Source: Cladophialophora immunda | Lineage: Eukaryota; Ascomycota; Eurotiomycetes; Chaetothyriales; Herpotrichiellaceae | Assembly (NCBI RefSeq): GCF_000835495.1 | Contig: NW_015622545.1 | Coordinates: 4,356,042 to 4,420,041, forward strand | Direction: 5' to 3' | DNA: 64,000 nt | In this document: in pieces, positions 63,905 through 64,000 of the stretch | How the letters are laid out: every line of letters begins with the position of its first letter | How positions within the stretch are numbered: the first letter of the stretch is position 1 | Notes under the pieces: generated by a model | The model's input: the letters and a program-made list of their open reading frames with translations, nothing else | Databases searched by the model: none | What the model was told of the DNA's origin: nothing | Program-made: the position numbers and the translations under genes

Positions 63905-64000
63905 TGTGTTGGTGACAAGAGGATCCGCGGAACAGGAGAGGAGGACAACGGATAAAGAGCCGCCTCGGTTCGGGCGAGATGCCGCAACAGTAGCCTTCAA

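Overview
This window reads as nuclear DNA of a filamentous ascomycete (Pezizomycotina). Genes carry short spliceosomal introns (mostly 46-155 nt, GTRNGN donors, CTRAY-like branch sites). Protein families include Zn2Cys6 regulators, fungal P450 and MFS families, MIC60, SWC3 and PIG-U/GAB1. A Eurotiomycete, perhaps a black yeast (Chaetothyriales), is my guess; nothing here proves it. I count 21 protein-coding genes. Exons were assembled by hand, joining open frames at splice sites that keep family motifs in frame. I saw no rRNA, tRNA, CRISPR array, intact transposon or viral gene.

Left part (about 0.5-29.5 kb) is mostly core genes: an unknown conserved fungal protein; a complex I ESSS/NDUFB11 subunit; a GH36 alpha-galactosidase/raffinose-synthase-like enzyme; the SWR1 subunit Swc3; an ABHD12-type hydrolase; a 1359-residue tail-anchored unknown; MIC60; the ribosome-biogenesis factor NOP7/pescadillo; the GPI-transamidase subunit PIG-U; the histone N-acetyltransferase Nat4; and succinate-semialdehyde dehydrogenase. 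Several are divergent pairs sharing 270-470 bp promoters (swc3/hydrolase, NOP7/PIG-U, Nat4/SSADH).

From about 30 kb on the character changes to accessory genes: a large dynamin-like (SLIP-GC-type) GTPase; a regulator-like protein without a zinc cluster, divergent from a short-chain dehydrogenase; a 15-repeat ankyrin protein; and then three small metabolic groups. These are (i) P450 - Zn2Cys6 regulator - MFS exporter (39.6-46.7 kb), (ii) NmrA/isoflavone-reductase-like protein - Zn2Cys6 regulator - sugar porter (48.8-54.4 kb), and (iii) aldehyde dehydrogenase divergent from a thiamine-diphosphate enzyme, followed by a Zn2Cys6 regulator (56.2-63.9 kb).

The third group is the most suggestive: a ThDP 2-keto-acid decarboxylase-type enzyme back to back with an aldehyde dehydrogenase would turn a 2-keto acid into an aldehyde and then an acid, under the adjacent regulator. 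The substrate cannot be read from sequence. With a sugar-type porter, a P450 and an NmrA protein nearby, the right half may be one or more catabolic or secondary-metabolism modules. I see no polyketide synthase, NRPS or terpene synthase backbone.
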